A DNA stretch of 64,000 nt from Streptomyces echinatus (GTDB taxonomy: Bacteria; Actinomycetota; Actinomycetes; Streptomycetales; Streptomycetaceae), in NCBI RefSeq assembly GCF_014203595.1, contig NZ_JACHJK010000009.1:310001-374000 (forward strand), in the 5' to 3' direction. The notes beneath the pieces are model-generated. The model saw nothing but the letters and a program-made list of their open reading frames with translations. It did no database searches and was not told the origin of the DNA. Shown here piece by piece: positions 30,566 through 38,664 of this stretch (position 1 is the first letter of the stretch; every line of letters starts with the position of its first letter). The translations under genes were made by a program, and so were the position numbers.

Positions 30566-31771
30566 ATGGCCCGTCTCGCCCAGACCGCCGGTCTGACCGA
30601 CGTCCAGCAGGAGATCCTCTCCACGGTTCGGGACTTTGTCGACAAGGAGATCATCCCTGTCGCGACCGAACTGGAGCACCGCGACGAGTACCCGCAGCAG
30701 ATCGTGGACGGCCTGAAGGAACTCGGCCTGTTCGGTCTCATGATCCCCGAGGAGTACGGGGGCCTGGGCGAGTCGCTGCTCACCTACGCGCTGTGCGTGG
30801 AGGAGATCGCCCGCGGCTGGATGTCGGTGTCCGGCATCATCAACACGCACTTCATCGTCGCGTACATGCTCAAGCAGCACGGCACGCAGGAGCAGAAGGA
30901 CCACTTCCTGCCGAGGATGGCGGCCGGCGACATCCGCGGCGCCTTCTCGATGTCGGAGCCGGGCCTGGGCTCCGATGTGTCGGCGATCACGTCGAAGGCG
31001 GTCAAGGACGGCGACGAGTACGTCCTGAACGGCCAGAAGATGTGGCTGACGAACGGCGGCACGTCCTCGCTGGTGGCCGTTCTCGTCCGGAGTGACGAAG
31101 GACACCCCGAGGGCACCGCGCCCCACAAGTCGATGACCACCTTCCTGATCGAGAAGGAGCCGGGCTTCGGCGAGGTCCGCCCGGGCCTCACCATCCCCGG
31201 CAAGATCGACAAGATGGGCTACAAGGGCGTCGACACCACCGAGTTGATCATGGATGGCCTGCGCGTTCCGGCCGACCGGGTGCTCGGCGGGGTCACCGGC
31301 CGAGGTTTTTACCAAATGATGGACGGCGTGGAGGTCGGCCGCGTCAATGTGGCGGCGCGCGGCTGCGGCGTCGCCCAGCGCGCCTTTGAGCTGGGCGTCC
31401 GCTACGCCCAGCAGCGGCACACCTTCGGCAAGCCGATCGCCCAGCACCAGGCCATCCAGTTCAAGCTGGCCGAGATGGGCACCAAGGTCGAGGCCGCGCA
31501 TGCCATGATGGTCAACGCGGCTCGCAAAAAGGATTCCGGGGAACGAAACGACCTCGAAGCAGGGATGGCGAAGTACCTCGCCTCCGAGTACTGCAAGGAG
31601 GTCGTGGAGGATGCCTTCCGGATCCACGGCGGCTACGGCTTCTCCAAGGAGTACGAGATCGAGCGCCTCTACCGGGAGGCCCCGATGCTGCTCATCGGTG
31701 AAGGCACCGCCGAGATCCAGAAAATGATCATCGGGCGCAGGCTGCTCGAAGAGTATCGATTCCAGGGCTGA
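30566..31771 (+). CDS. (2S)-methylsuccinyl-CoA dehydrogenase (acyl-CoA dehydrogenase family)
   Basis: The 401-residue flavoprotein oxidises methylsuccinyl-CoA to mesaconyl-CoA. Acyl-CoA dehydrogenase marks are FGLMIPEEYGGLGES, FSMSEPGLGSDVSAITS (FAD and substrate loop), RHTFGKPIAQHQAIQFKLAE, and the C-terminal IHGGYGFSKEYEIERLYREA with IGEGTAEIQKMIIGR. The catalytic Glu is expected in the YREAPMLLIGEGT area. The pathway role is assigned from context because the family is broad. The ATG at 30566 follows the hydratase stop by 2 bp. It is the last gene of the operon, and a long hairpin lies 10 bp after its stop. Confidence 0.92.
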   Translation: MARLAQTAGLTDVQQEILSTVRDFVDKEIIPVATELEHRDEYPQQIVDGLKELGLFGLMIPEEYGGLGESLLTYALCVEEIARGWMSVSGIINTHFIVAYMLKQHGTQEQKDHFLPRMAAGDIRGAFSMSEPGLGSDVSAITSKAVKDGDEYVLNGQKMWLTNGGTSSLVAVLVRSDEGHPEGTAPHKSMTTFLIEKEPGFGEVRPGLTIPGKIDKMGYKGVDTTELIMDGLRVPADRVLGGVTGRGFYQMMDGVEVGRVNVAARGCGVAQRAFELGVRYAQQRHTFGKPIAQHQAIQFKLAEMGTKVEAAHAMMVNAARKKDSGERNDLEAGMAKYLASEYCKEVVEDAFRIHGGYGFSKEYEIERLYREAPMLLIGEGTAEIQKMIIGRRLLEEYRFQG

Positions 31772-31780
31772 TTGTCCGGA

Positions 31781-31819
31781 TACGGGGTGTTTTCTTCGAG
31801 AAGAAGATCACACCCCGTA
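31781..31819 (+). terminator. long hairpin after the ethylmalonyl-CoA operon
   Basis: TACGGGGTGT (31781-31790) pairs with ACACCCCGTA (31810-31819), and inside it TTCTT (31792-31796) pairs with AAGAA (31801-31805) around CGAG. The hairpin starts 9 bp after the methylsuccinyl-CoA dehydrogenase stop. There is no T-run after it, as often in actinomycetes. Confidence 0.75.
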
Positions 31820-31940
31820 GACGGTCTTCGGCCGCCGACTCGGCTTCCTGGCTTGCCCAGTTGTAGGCCCCGACCGGTACGATCCCGGGAAAGCCGCCGT
31901 CCCCCGTCGAGCGCGGCATCATCCGCTACGAAGGTCATCC

Positions 31941-32597
31941 ATGCCCCACAGCCAAACCTCTGCACACCGCGACAGCCTGGTAGGCGCACGCCTCGCGCGC
32001 GGAGCATCGCCGTGGCTTCTCCCGACCGTCGCCACCGCAGCCCTCAGCCTGGCCCGTGCCCGCCGCTCCGGCGTGGCGAAGGCCGTCGCAGTGCCCGCCA
32101 CCGCGCTCGCGGCGGGCATGCTGTGGTTCTTCCGCGACCCCGAGCGCGAGATCGCCACGGGCAGGGTCATCTCCCCCGCCGACGGTGTGGTGCAGAGCAT
32201 CATGCCGTGGAAGGACGGGCGCACCCGCGTCGCGATCTTCATGAGCCCGCTCAACGTCCACGTCAACCGCGCGCCGCTCGCGGGCACGGTGACGTCGGTC
32301 GAGCACATCCCCGGCGGCTTTGTTCCGGCTTTCAACAAGGAGAGCGAGAACAACGAGCGCGTAGTCTGGCATTTCGACACCGAACTCGGCGACATCGAGA
32401 TGATCCAGATCGCCGGCGCGGTGGCCCGCCGTATCGTGCCGTACCTCCCGGAGGGGACGAAGGTCGAGCAGGGCGACCGCATCGGTCTGATCCGCTTCGG
32501 CTCGCGTGTCGACCTCTACCTGCCCGAGGGCGTGGAGGTCGCGGTCGAGGTCGGTCAGAAGACCGTGGCTGGGGTGACTCGCATTGACCGTGATTGA
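31941..32597 (+). CDS. psd: phosphatidylserine decarboxylase (short type)
   Basis: The 218-residue pro-enzyme makes phosphatidylethanolamine from phosphatidylserine at the membrane. Conserved parts are LWFFRDPEREIATGRVISPA, DGVVQSIMPW, FMSPLNVHVNRAPLAGTV and, near the end, LIRFGSRVDLYLPEG, where the Gly-Ser pair is the self-cleavage site that leaves a pyruvoyl cofactor on the new alpha-chain. The length and Gly-Ser-Arg site fit the short actinobacterial/archaeal type. A hydrophobic segment lies at about residues 50-65. The 3' end overlaps the pssA start by up to 14 bp, so the two biosynthetic genes are coupled. Confidence 0.95.
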   Translation: MPHSQTSAHRDSLVGARLARGASPWLLPTVATAALSLARARRSGVAKAVAVPATALAAGMLWFFRDPEREIATGRVISPADGVVQSIMPWKDGRTRVAIFMSPLNVHVNRAPLAGTVTSVEHIPGGFVPAFNKESENNERVVWHFDTELGDIEMIQIAGAVARRIVPYLPEGTKVEQGDRIGLIRFGSRVDLYLPEGVEVAVEVGQKTVAGVTRIDRD

Positions 32598-33438
32598 TCC
32601 GGAGACCCAGGCCGGCTGGGTGCCCGAGGCCGACGAGGTGGACGACGAGGAGGAGATGCCCCTCTCGCTCCGCCTGTCGATAGCGGACACCCTCACGCTG
32701 GGTAACGCCACGTGCGGCTTCATGGCGGTGTACTTCACCACCACCGGCATCCTGATCCCGCACCTCACCGGGAGCCAGGAGTCCGGCATGGCCCGCCACA
32801 GCGCGGCCACGGCGGTCATCCTGATGCTCTGCGCGGCCGTGTTCGACCTGTTCGACGGGCTGGTGGCGAGGAAGCTCCGCTCCTCCCCCATGGGTGCCGA
32901 GCTGGACAACCTCTCGGACCTGATCAGCTTCGGACTCGCCCCCGCGTACTTCGTCCTCGTCTACGGCATGGTCGCGGACGACGCGCACCAGCGGGTGGCG
33001 GCGGTGGGCGCGATCGTGGTGCTGCTCGCGGTCGTGCTGCGGCTGGCGCGCTTCTCCTGCGTGACGCTGAAGGACGGCATGTTCCAGGGCATGCCCTCGC
33101 CGTTCGGCGCGCTGACCGTCGTCTCGATCGTGCTGCTGGAGCTGCCCTTCGTGGCGACGCTGCTGGCGATCCTGGGGACGGCCTGGCTGATGGTGAGCCG
33201 GGTCGAGTACCCGAAGCCGCGGGGCCGCCTGGCCGGCGCGATGCTCGCCTGGATCGTGCTCTCGATGGGCCTCCTGGCCGCGTGGGCCTTCGACGCCCCG
33301 AGCGGTCAGCTGCTCCTCCAGACGGGCTGCGCCCTGCAGCTGGTCATGGGCGCGGTGATCCCGCTGTTCGCCACGGCCCGCCGGGTGAACAACTTCCGCG
33401 ACAACCGGCGTGAGGCTCGCGCGGCACAGCTGCCGTAG
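32584..33438 (+). CDS. pssA: CDP-diacylglycerol--serine O-phosphatidyltransferase
   Basis: The 284-residue integral membrane enzyme joins CDP-diacylglycerol and serine to make phosphatidylserine, the substrate for the psd product. The CDP-alcohol phosphotransferase motif DGLVARKLRSSPMGAELDNL followed by SD provides the D-G-x2-A-R-x8-G-x3-D-x3-D residues. Hydrophobic helices follow at about residues 125-145, 150-165, 185-205 and later. The start is uncertain: TTG at 32584 or GTG at 32590, both inside the end of psd. A strong terminator follows. Confidence 0.94.
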   Translation: MTVIDPETQAGWVPEADEVDDEEEMPLSLRLSIADTLTLGNATCGFMAVYFTTTGILIPHLTGSQESGMARHSAATAVILMLCAAVFDLFDGLVARKLRSSPMGAELDNLSDLISFGLAPAYFVLVYGMVADDAHQRVAAVGAIVVLLAVVLRLARFSCVTLKDGMFQGMPSPFGALTVVSIVLLELPFVATLLAILGTAWLMVSRVEYPKPRGRLAGAMLAWIVLSMGLLAAWAFDAPSGQLLLQTGCALQLVMGAVIPLFATARRVNNFRDNRREARAAQLP

Positions 33439-33449
33439 CGCTTCGCTCC

Positions 33450-33481
33450 AAGGGCCCCGGACCACCTGGTCCGGGGCCCTT
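33450..33481 (+). terminator. strong hairpin terminator after pssA
   Basis: AAGGGCCCCGGACCA (33450-33464) and TGGTCCGGGGCCCTT (33467-33481) form a perfect 15-bp stem, beginning 12 bp after the pssA stop. No clear T-run follows. Confidence 0.85.
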
Positions 33482-33699
33482 CGCCGTCTCCGGCACCGGC
33501 GCAGCCGGGACCCACGGGGCCCTTGACCTCCCGGCCTCGCCCACCCACCACCCGACTCGGCGGGCCGGAAAGCGACCGACGAGGCCGAGCCCGGCCCGCG
33601 CCGGTTCCGCGACGGGCGGTGCCCGGGGGGTGCCTCTGTGGCGGACCGAGACGGGTGGGTGGGCCAAGGGGGGGTCTGGGGGCGGAGCTCCCAGGGGGC

Positions 33700-34851
33700 T
33701 CAGCTCAGGCGGTCCTCGGCGATCCGGGCGGCGACGCGCTCGAGGATCGGCCCGGCGTCCGCGATGCACTTCGCGACGTCGGGCTCGACCGAGGTCAGGG
33801 GGTACGCCTCGGCGATACCCGCCCCCGCGAGCGCCTCCGTCGGCAGGGCCAGCCGCCCGCACACCGCCACCACGGCCTTGCCCGCGGCCCGCGCCGCCGC
33901 GGCCACCCCCGCCGGCGCCTTCCCGTGCAGCGTCTGCTCGTCCAGCGACCCCTCGCCGGTGATGACCAGCGAGGCCCGCTCCAGGGCGGGCGCGAAGCCC
34001 AGCACGTCCAGCATCACCTCGATGCCGGGGCGGAAGCGCGCGCCCAGCAGGAGGGCGCCGTAGCCGATGCCGCCGGCGGCACCCGCCCCCGCAGCCGCCG
34101 CATACTCTGCGGCCCGCGGGCCGGCCTCGGCCTCCAGCACCTTCGCGAAGTGCGCCAGCGCCGCGTCCAGGGCCGCCACGTCGTCCGGCGAGGCCCCCTT
34201 CTGCGGGCCGTAGACGGCGGGAGCGCCCTTCGGCCCGGTCAACGGGTTGTCGACGTCACTGGCGAGCACCAGCTCGACCGAGGACAGCCGGGGGTCCAGG
34301 CCGGAGAGATCCGCGCGGGCCAGCTCGGCGAGGCCGCCGCCGCCCGGGGACACCGGCTCGCCCTTTTCGGTGAGGAACCGCGCGCCCAGCGCCGACAGCA
34401 TGCCCGCGCCGCCGTCCGTCGTGGCGCTGCCGCCGACGCCGAACACGATCGTCCGCGCGCCCGCGTCCAGCGCGGCCCGCAGCAGTTCGCCGGAGCCGTA
34501 GGTCGAGGCGGTCAGCGGCGCGAAGACGCCCGCCGGCAGCCGCTGGAGGCCGCTCGCCTCGGCCATCTCCACGACCGCGGTGCCGTCGCGCAGCGCGAAC
34601 GCCGCCGTCACCTCCTGGCCGAGCGGCCCGGCGACCCGGACCTCGCGCCGTTCGAAACCGGCCGCGACCGCCGCGTCCACGGTTCCGTCGCCGCCGTCGG
34701 CCACGGGCAGCGCCTCGACCCGGAGATCCGGCACGACCCGGCGCAGGCCGGCCGTCACCCGCTCGGCGACCTGCACGGCCGTCAGCGAGCCCTTGAACTT
34801 GTCCGCGGCGATGAGCACCCGACGGGTCTCGTTCCCTGCAGCGTCCGCCAC
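33700..34851 (-). CDS. glycerate kinase (GlxK/GarK family)
   Basis: About 383 residues from the GTG at 34851. The protein phosphorylates glycerate to 2- or 3-phosphoglycerate. Family features: VLIAADKFKGSLTAVQVAER near the start, ALPVADGGDGTVDAAVAAG, VFGVGGSATTDGGAGMLSAL (nucleotide-binding region), LASDVDNPLTGPKGAPAVYG and LVITGEGSLDEQTLHGKAP. These match the long type I glycerate kinase family. It may use glycerate formed from glyoxylate, a product of the nearby malyl-CoA lyase pathway, although it is not in that operon. It is divergent from the ADP-ribosylglycohydrolase gene, and a longer start is open but less likely. Confidence 0.92.
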   Translation of the reverse strand: MADAAGNETRRVLIAADKFKGSLTAVQVAERVTAGLRRVVPDLRVEALPVADGGDGTVDAAVAAGFERREVRVAGPLGQEVTAAFALRDGTAVVEMAEASGLQRLPAGVFAPLTASTYGSGELLRAALDAGARTIVFGVGGSATTDGGAGMLSALGARFLTEKGEPVSPGGGGLAELARADLSGLDPRLSSVELVLASDVDNPLTGPKGAPAVYGPQKGASPDDVAALDAALAHFAKVLEAEAGPRAAEYAAAAGAGAAGGIGYGALLLGARFRPGIEVMLDVLGFAPALERASLVITGEGSLDEQTLHGKAPAGVAAAARAAGKAVVAVCGRLALPTEALAGAGIAEAYPLTSVEPDVAKCIADAGPILERVAARIAEDRLS

Positions 34852-35001
34852 CTTGTCTTCCCCTTGCTCTCCGGGCCCCGCGCACGTCAGGGCCAGTCGC
34901 GCCGCTGTGACCATAACCGCAGGACACCCCCGCCGTCATGCCCCGCCCGAACCGTGGGAAGCCGCTGGGAGCCGGCTGGGCAAAGTGGGTACACCCCTGC
35001 C

Positions 35002-36075
35002 ATGGACACCCAGCGCACCGGACCGGAACTCGCCGACCGCATCCACGGCGGCTGGCTCGGCCGTATCGCGGGCAACATGCTGGGCAAACCGGTCGAACAG
35101 GGCGAGGTGTGGACCCGCGACCGCATCGACCGCTATCTGCGCGGTGCGTCCGCCCTGCCGCTGACCGACTACCTCCCCGAGCCCGCCGACGCGGACGAGG
35201 CCGCCGTACTGCGCCCGGAGTGGCGCCAGTGCGTGCGCGGCCGGATCCACGGCAGCTGCCGGGACGACGACGTCGACTACGCGATCCTCGGCCTGCACCT
35301 GCTGGAGACCCACGGCTTCGGCTTCAGCACCGAGCAGGTCGGCGACCTGTGGCTGCTCAGGCTGCCGTACCTGCAGACGTTCACGGCGGAACGCGCGGCG
35401 TACCGGAACCTCGCGAACGGGATGAAGCCGCCGCTGACGGCGACGTACGAGAACCCGTACCAGGAGTGGATCGGCGCGCTGATCCGCGCCGACGTCTACG
35501 GCTGGACCTGCCCGGGCGATCCCGTCCGGGCCGCCGGTCTGGCCCGCCGGGACGCGGTGCTCTCGCACACCGGCAACGGCGTCTACGGTGCGATGTGGGC
35601 CGCCGCGCTGATCTCGGCGGCCTTCACCGCCCCGACCGTCCGGGACGCCCTGGACACCGCGCTCACGGTCGTCCCGGCGAGCAGCCGGCTGGCCCGGACC
35701 GTACGGCGGGTGGCGTCCCTGCACGAGACCCGGCTGCCCTGGGAGGAGACGCTGGCCACGGTGTCCGAGGAGACCGCCGGGCTGGGCTGGATCCACACCG
35801 TGCCGAACGCCGCCGTGCTCACCGCCGGGCTGCTGTACGGCGACGGCGACTTCACCCGGACCATCGCCCTGACCGTGCGCGGCGGGCTGGACACCGACTC
35901 CAACGGGGCGACGGCCGGCTCGGTGGCCGGCGTCCTCACCGGTGCCGACGCCATTCCGGGCCGGTGGCGGGACCCGCTGGAGGACACGGTGCACAGCGCG
36001 GTGTTCGGCTTCGACGGCGTGCGTATCAGTGCGCTGGCCGAACGCACCCTGCGCCTTGCCTCGACCGGGACGTAG
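35002..36075 (+). CDS. ADP-ribosylglycohydrolase-family protein
   Basis: The 357-residue protein opens with ADRIHGGWLGRIAGNMLGKP, typical of the DraG/ARH fold. Metal-binding acidic residues are seen in SCRDDDVDYAILGLHLLE (in place of the usual TDDT) and in TVRGGLDTDSNGATAGSVAG near the C-terminus, which is strongly diagnostic. Such enzymes remove ADP-ribose from proteins, nucleic acids or small molecules with two Mg ions. The specific target is unknown. It lies just before a NUDIX gene (28-bp gap) and some 7 kb from Sir2 and 12 kb from a macrodomain gene, all linked to ADP-ribose chemistry. Confidence 0.9.
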   Translation: MDTQRTGPELADRIHGGWLGRIAGNMLGKPVEQGEVWTRDRIDRYLRGASALPLTDYLPEPADADEAAVLRPEWRQCVRGRIHGSCRDDDVDYAILGLHLLETHGFGFSTEQVGDLWLLRLPYLQTFTAERAAYRNLANGMKPPLTATYENPYQEWIGALIRADVYGWTCPGDPVRAAGLARRDAVLSHTGNGVYGAMWAAALISAAFTAPTVRDALDTALTVVPASSRLARTVRRVASLHETRLPWEETLATVSEETAGLGWIHTVPNAAVLTAGLLYGDGDFTRTIALTVRGGLDTDSNGATAGSVAGVLTGADAIPGRWRDPLEDTVHSAVFGFDGVRISALAERTLRLASTGT

Positions 36076-36103
36076 GGGCGGGGTGGCTGGTTACCCTTCC
36101 CCC

Positions 36104-36598
36104 ATGACCACCACTCCTGACTTCGCCGCGTACATCGCGGGCCTGCCCCGTGTCCTCGCCGGGGCCGCCGCGCTCTTCCGGGACGCCGAGGGTCGGGTGC
36201 TGCTCGTGGAGCCCAACTACCGGGAGGGCTGGGCGCTGCCCGGCGGGACCATCGAGTCCGACACCGGGGAGACGCCGCGTCAGGGCGCCCGCCGGGAGAC
36301 GCTGGAGGAGATCGGGCTCGACCGTCCGCCGGGCCGGCTGCTCGCGGTGGACTGGGTGCACGGCGTGGGCCGGCCGCCGCTGGTGGCGTACCTGTACGAC
36401 GGGGGCGTCCTCACCGAGACCGACCTGAAGGCCATCCGCCTCCAGGAGGAGGAACTGCTGTCCTGGCGTCTGGTCGCCCGCGACGACCTGGCCGCCCATC
36501 TCCCCGACGCCCTCGGCCGCCGCGTGCTGGCGGCCCTGGACGTACTGACGAACGGCTCCGACACGGCGGAACTGGAAAACGGCCACCGGGCGGCCTGA
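36104..36598 (+). CDS. NUDIX hydrolase
   Basis: The 164-residue protein has a Nudix box in the segment GGTIESDTGETPRQGARRET followed by LEEIGL. The RExxEExG core is intact (RETLEEIG), but two residues are inserted in the loop before GET compared with the standard GX5EX7 spacing. NUDIX enzymes cut nucleoside diphosphates linked to another group, such as ADP-ribose, NADH or oxidised nucleotides. The position right after the ADP-ribosylglycohydrolase gene suggests ADP-ribose as a candidate substrate. The ATG at 36104 follows a purine-poor spacer with no strong ribosome site, so coupling is uncertain. Confidence 0.88.
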   Translation: MTTTPDFAAYIAGLPRVLAGAAALFRDAEGRVLLVEPNYREGWALPGGTIESDTGETPRQGARRETLEEIGLDRPPGRLLAVDWVHGVGRPPLVAYLYDGGVLTETDLKAIRLQEEELLSWRLVARDDLAAHLPDALGRRVLAALDVLTNGSDTAELENGHRAA

Positions 36599-36645
36599 CC
36601 GCTCAGGTCCCGCCCCCCGGCAACCTCTTGGCCCGCCGTGACCGC

Positions 36646-36846
36646 TCAGCCCTCTGGGTCCCGCGGCTTGGTGTCGGCCTCGCGCAGTGCCTCGTCGCGG
36701 GCGGCGGTCCGTGCCTCGGTCCGGTGCCCGCGCTCGATGTAGTCCCTCACGACGAGCTCGACGGCGTCCTGCGGATTTCCCACCCCCGCCAGCACCATGA
36801 CCTCCACGACGAGCTGGGCGTCGAGCGAGACAGTCACCTTGGCCAT
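36646..36846 (-). CDS. VapB-like antitoxin, no toxin partner visible
   Basis: The 66-residue protein starts MAKVTVSLDAQLVVEVMVLA, continues GVGNPQDAVELVVRDYIERG and has a charged, probably disordered tail. This is the ribbon-helix-helix pattern of VapB/type II antitoxin-like proteins: a beta strand followed by two helices with a DNA-binding N-terminus and a toxin-binding C-terminus. No VapC/PIN gene is adjacent on either strand, so it is an orphan or only a small DNA-binding protein. The NUDIX gene ends 47 bp away on the other strand, and the next gene diverges. Confidence 0.65.
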   Translation of the reverse strand: MAKVTVSLDAQLVVEVMVLAGVGNPQDAVELVVRDYIERGHRTEARTAARDEALREADTKPRDPEG

Positions 36847-36915
36847 GCCGGGACGCTAGCATCGGGGGCTCCCCACGGGGACCGATTCCACCCACCCGAG
36901 GACCGTTCCGCGCCC

Positions 36916-37227
36916 ATGCCCCGCCCCGCCGACCCCGCCGACGACCGGGGCTGTCTGCGCCTGGTGCTCGCGGTGCCACTCGCCCTCCTCACCGCCGTCG
37001 CCGTGTACTCCTGCTGGACGGCACTGACCATCCGGCCCTCCGGCCCCTGGGACGACGACGCGTACGCCGGCATCGTCCTGGCCTGCGCGTCGAGCATCGC
37101 GGCGGCGGGCGGGACCGTCGTGCTGCGACTGCTGCCCGGTGTCCGGCGGGTGCTGCCCTGGAGCTGGACGCTCCCGGCACTGCTGCTGGGCACGGTGGCC
37201 GCGATGCGCTGGGCGGCGTCCGGCTGA
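36916..37227 (+). CDS. small membrane protein
   Basis: The 103-residue protein has three likely membrane segments: LRLVLAVPLALLTAVAVYSC (about 15-34), AGIVLACASSIAAAGGTVVL (about 51-70) and LPWSWTLPALLLGTVAAM (about 79-97). I recognise no family. The ATG at 36916 follows a short pyrimidine-rich stretch with no strong ribosome site. It is divergent from the VapB-like gene. It is the last gene before the accessory island. Confidence 0.6.
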   Translation: MPRPADPADDRGCLRLVLAVPLALLTAVAVYSCWTALTIRPSGPWDDDAYAGIVLACASSIAAAGGTVVLRLLPGVRRVLPWSWTLPALLLGTVAAMRWAASG

Positions 37228-37443
37228 CCCGCGTCCGCGCCGGCTGATCCAGACGACGCTGGGCCGACTACATCACCCTGCGGGACACCGTCTACGACCC
37301 AGGGCTAGGGCGGCCGTTGCAGGGGTATGCCACGCCTGGCATGAACCATGGAGGGATGGTGGTGCAGTGGCGGAGCCGTTCAGCCGGCTCGCCGGCCGCC
37401 GCCCGGGAGAAGAGCGCCCTCGTCCGCCACGTAGGAGTGGGGC
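37228..37443. other. non-coding left edge of the accessory island
   Basis: This 216-bp stretch has no convincing gene. One frame near 37257-37310 reads like protein (RRWADYITLRDTVYDPG) with no start and could be a gene remnant, but I recognise no family. It contains the ribosome site (AGGAG, 37433-37437) of the small open frame at 37444. The promoter of the plus-strand island genes is expected here, but I see no clear -35/-10 pair. Confidence 0.4.
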
Positions 37444-37662
37444 GTGGTACGGATGAAACCGGTCGCGACGGGAGCAGATCCGGGACAGGAACGGGAGTCC
37501 GCGAAAGTTCCGAGTGGTGGTCACGAACTCGGCGCTACCGTGACTGACCGGCAGCCGGGATCCGCATCGGAACCCGCGACCGCGACTGGCCCGCTCCTGC
37601 CGCCTCGACCACCCTCCGCGTCGGTTCGCGAACGCGCCGCGCTGCAGGACAACACAGACTGA
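37444..37662 (+). CDS. possible small protein upstream of the SPFH-like gene
   Basis: A 72-codon frame starts at a GTG 6 bp after AGGAG and ends 9 bp before the SPFH-like start, as expected for an operon member. The product is rich in Ala, Pro, Gly and charged residues with no membrane segment or motif, and the codon third positions are less GC-rich than in neighbouring core genes. It could equally be leader sequence that happens to be open. No family is recognised. Confidence 0.35.
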   Translation: MVRMKPVATGADPGQERESAKVPSGGHELGATVTDRQPGSASEPATATGPLLPPRPPSASVRERAALQDNTD

Positions 37663-37671
37663 GGAGTTGAT

Positions 37672-38649
37672 GTGAACGTCCCGAACGGACCCATACGCGG
37701 CCCCTTCCGCGTGGACCGCTCCCGCTCCATCACTGGAGCGGCCCGCCCCGGGGCGGGCGAGTGCGTGGTGGTCCTCCTCGGCACCGCGCTCCACTGTCTG
37801 CCCAAGGGCGAGTTGCCTACGTCCGGACAGCGGTGGTTCCGGCCGAAGAGCGAGTACTGGGTGGTCAATGTCGCAGTGGAGAGCACGTCTCTCGCCGTCG
37901 AACTCGACAGCGCCGACAAGGGCTTGCGTTTCCACGGCACCATCGATGTCGACTGGCGCATCGCCGATGCCAAGCTGGCGGTGGAGCGGGGGCGATTCGA
38001 TGTGGAGCGGCTGCTCAGGCGTCTGATCGGACCTCGCCTCAGCGCGGCTGCGAAGGTCTGCGCGTACGACGCCGTGCGGGAGCTGGAGGAGCGCCTCGAG
38101 CGCGAGCAGTTCACCGGTGAGAGTGGTGATGGTCTGCTGAAGATCGTGGATGTCGGCTTCGATCTGCGGCCGGATCCCGCAGCCACCGAGATCCACCGTG
38201 CCGGAGCACTGGGGCAGATGCGGCGCAGCCAAGCCACCGAGGTCCTCGAGCAGGGCGGCATCGGCATCACCGCCGAGGTGCTGAGCCAGAATCCAGAGGT
38301 CGCGGTGGAGATGTACCGCAACATGCGCGATGACGCGCGTTTCGCACTCCTCGCCCAACTGGAGGTCGCCAAGGCCATGCATACGCCGGAAGGCAGCGAG
38401 GAGCACGAGCGGGCGCGTGCTCTCCACGAGTTACTTGCTCAACTGGGCGTGTCTCTGCCGGGCACGGCTCAGGAACTGCCACTGCCGCGTCCCGCCGATG
38501 GTCCTCTCCAACTCGACAAGGTGCGACCGGGGCCTCGGGACGGTCGGGACCGGGGAGACAACCGCGGCGAAGACCTCGACGATGCAGACGCACGCGCGGA
38601 TCCCGACGAGGGCGGCCGGAACGACCGCGCACACCACGTGGACGAATAA
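37672..38649 (+). CDS. SPFH/band-7-like protein of the accessory island
   Basis: The 325-residue protein starts at a GTG 5 bp after GAGGAG. Residues about 30-110 are beta-rich (ECVVVLLGTALHCLPKGE; VVNVAVESTSLAVELDSADK; LRFHGTIDVDWRIADAKLAV), a pattern like the SPFH (band 7) domain, in which a strand set is followed by WRI-type contexts. Long charged helices follow (VCAYDAVRELEERLEREQ; ATEIHRAGALGQMRRSQATE; VEMYRNMRDDARFALLAQLE), and the last 50 residues are Asp/Arg/Gly-rich and probably disordered. There is no N-terminal membrane helix, unlike most stomatins. Codon 254 (38431-38433) is TTA, the rare leucine codon read by the bldA tRNA. The membrane-protein gene follows after 15 bp. The family call is tentative. 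Confidence 0.6.
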   Translation: MNVPNGPIRGPFRVDRSRSITGAARPGAGECVVVLLGTALHCLPKGELPTSGQRWFRPKSEYWVVNVAVESTSLAVELDSADKGLRFHGTIDVDWRIADAKLAVERGRFDVERLLRRLIGPRLSAAAKVCAYDAVRELEERLEREQFTGESGDGLLKIVDVGFDLRPDPAATEIHRAGALGQMRRSQATEVLEQGGIGITAEVLSQNPEVAVEMYRNMRDDARFALLAQLEVAKAMHTPEGSEEHERARALHELLAQLGVSLPGTAQELPLPRPADGPLQLDKVRPGPRDGRDRGDNRGEDLDDADARADPDEGGRNDRAHHVDE

Positions 38650-38664
38650 GGGGGCCGGCCACCA

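Noticed and set aside
37257..37310. Protein-like stretch RRWADYITLRDTVYDPG as a gene remnant
   Set aside because: No start, no family recognised and only about 20 codons long. It is mentioned only as a possible edge of the island.
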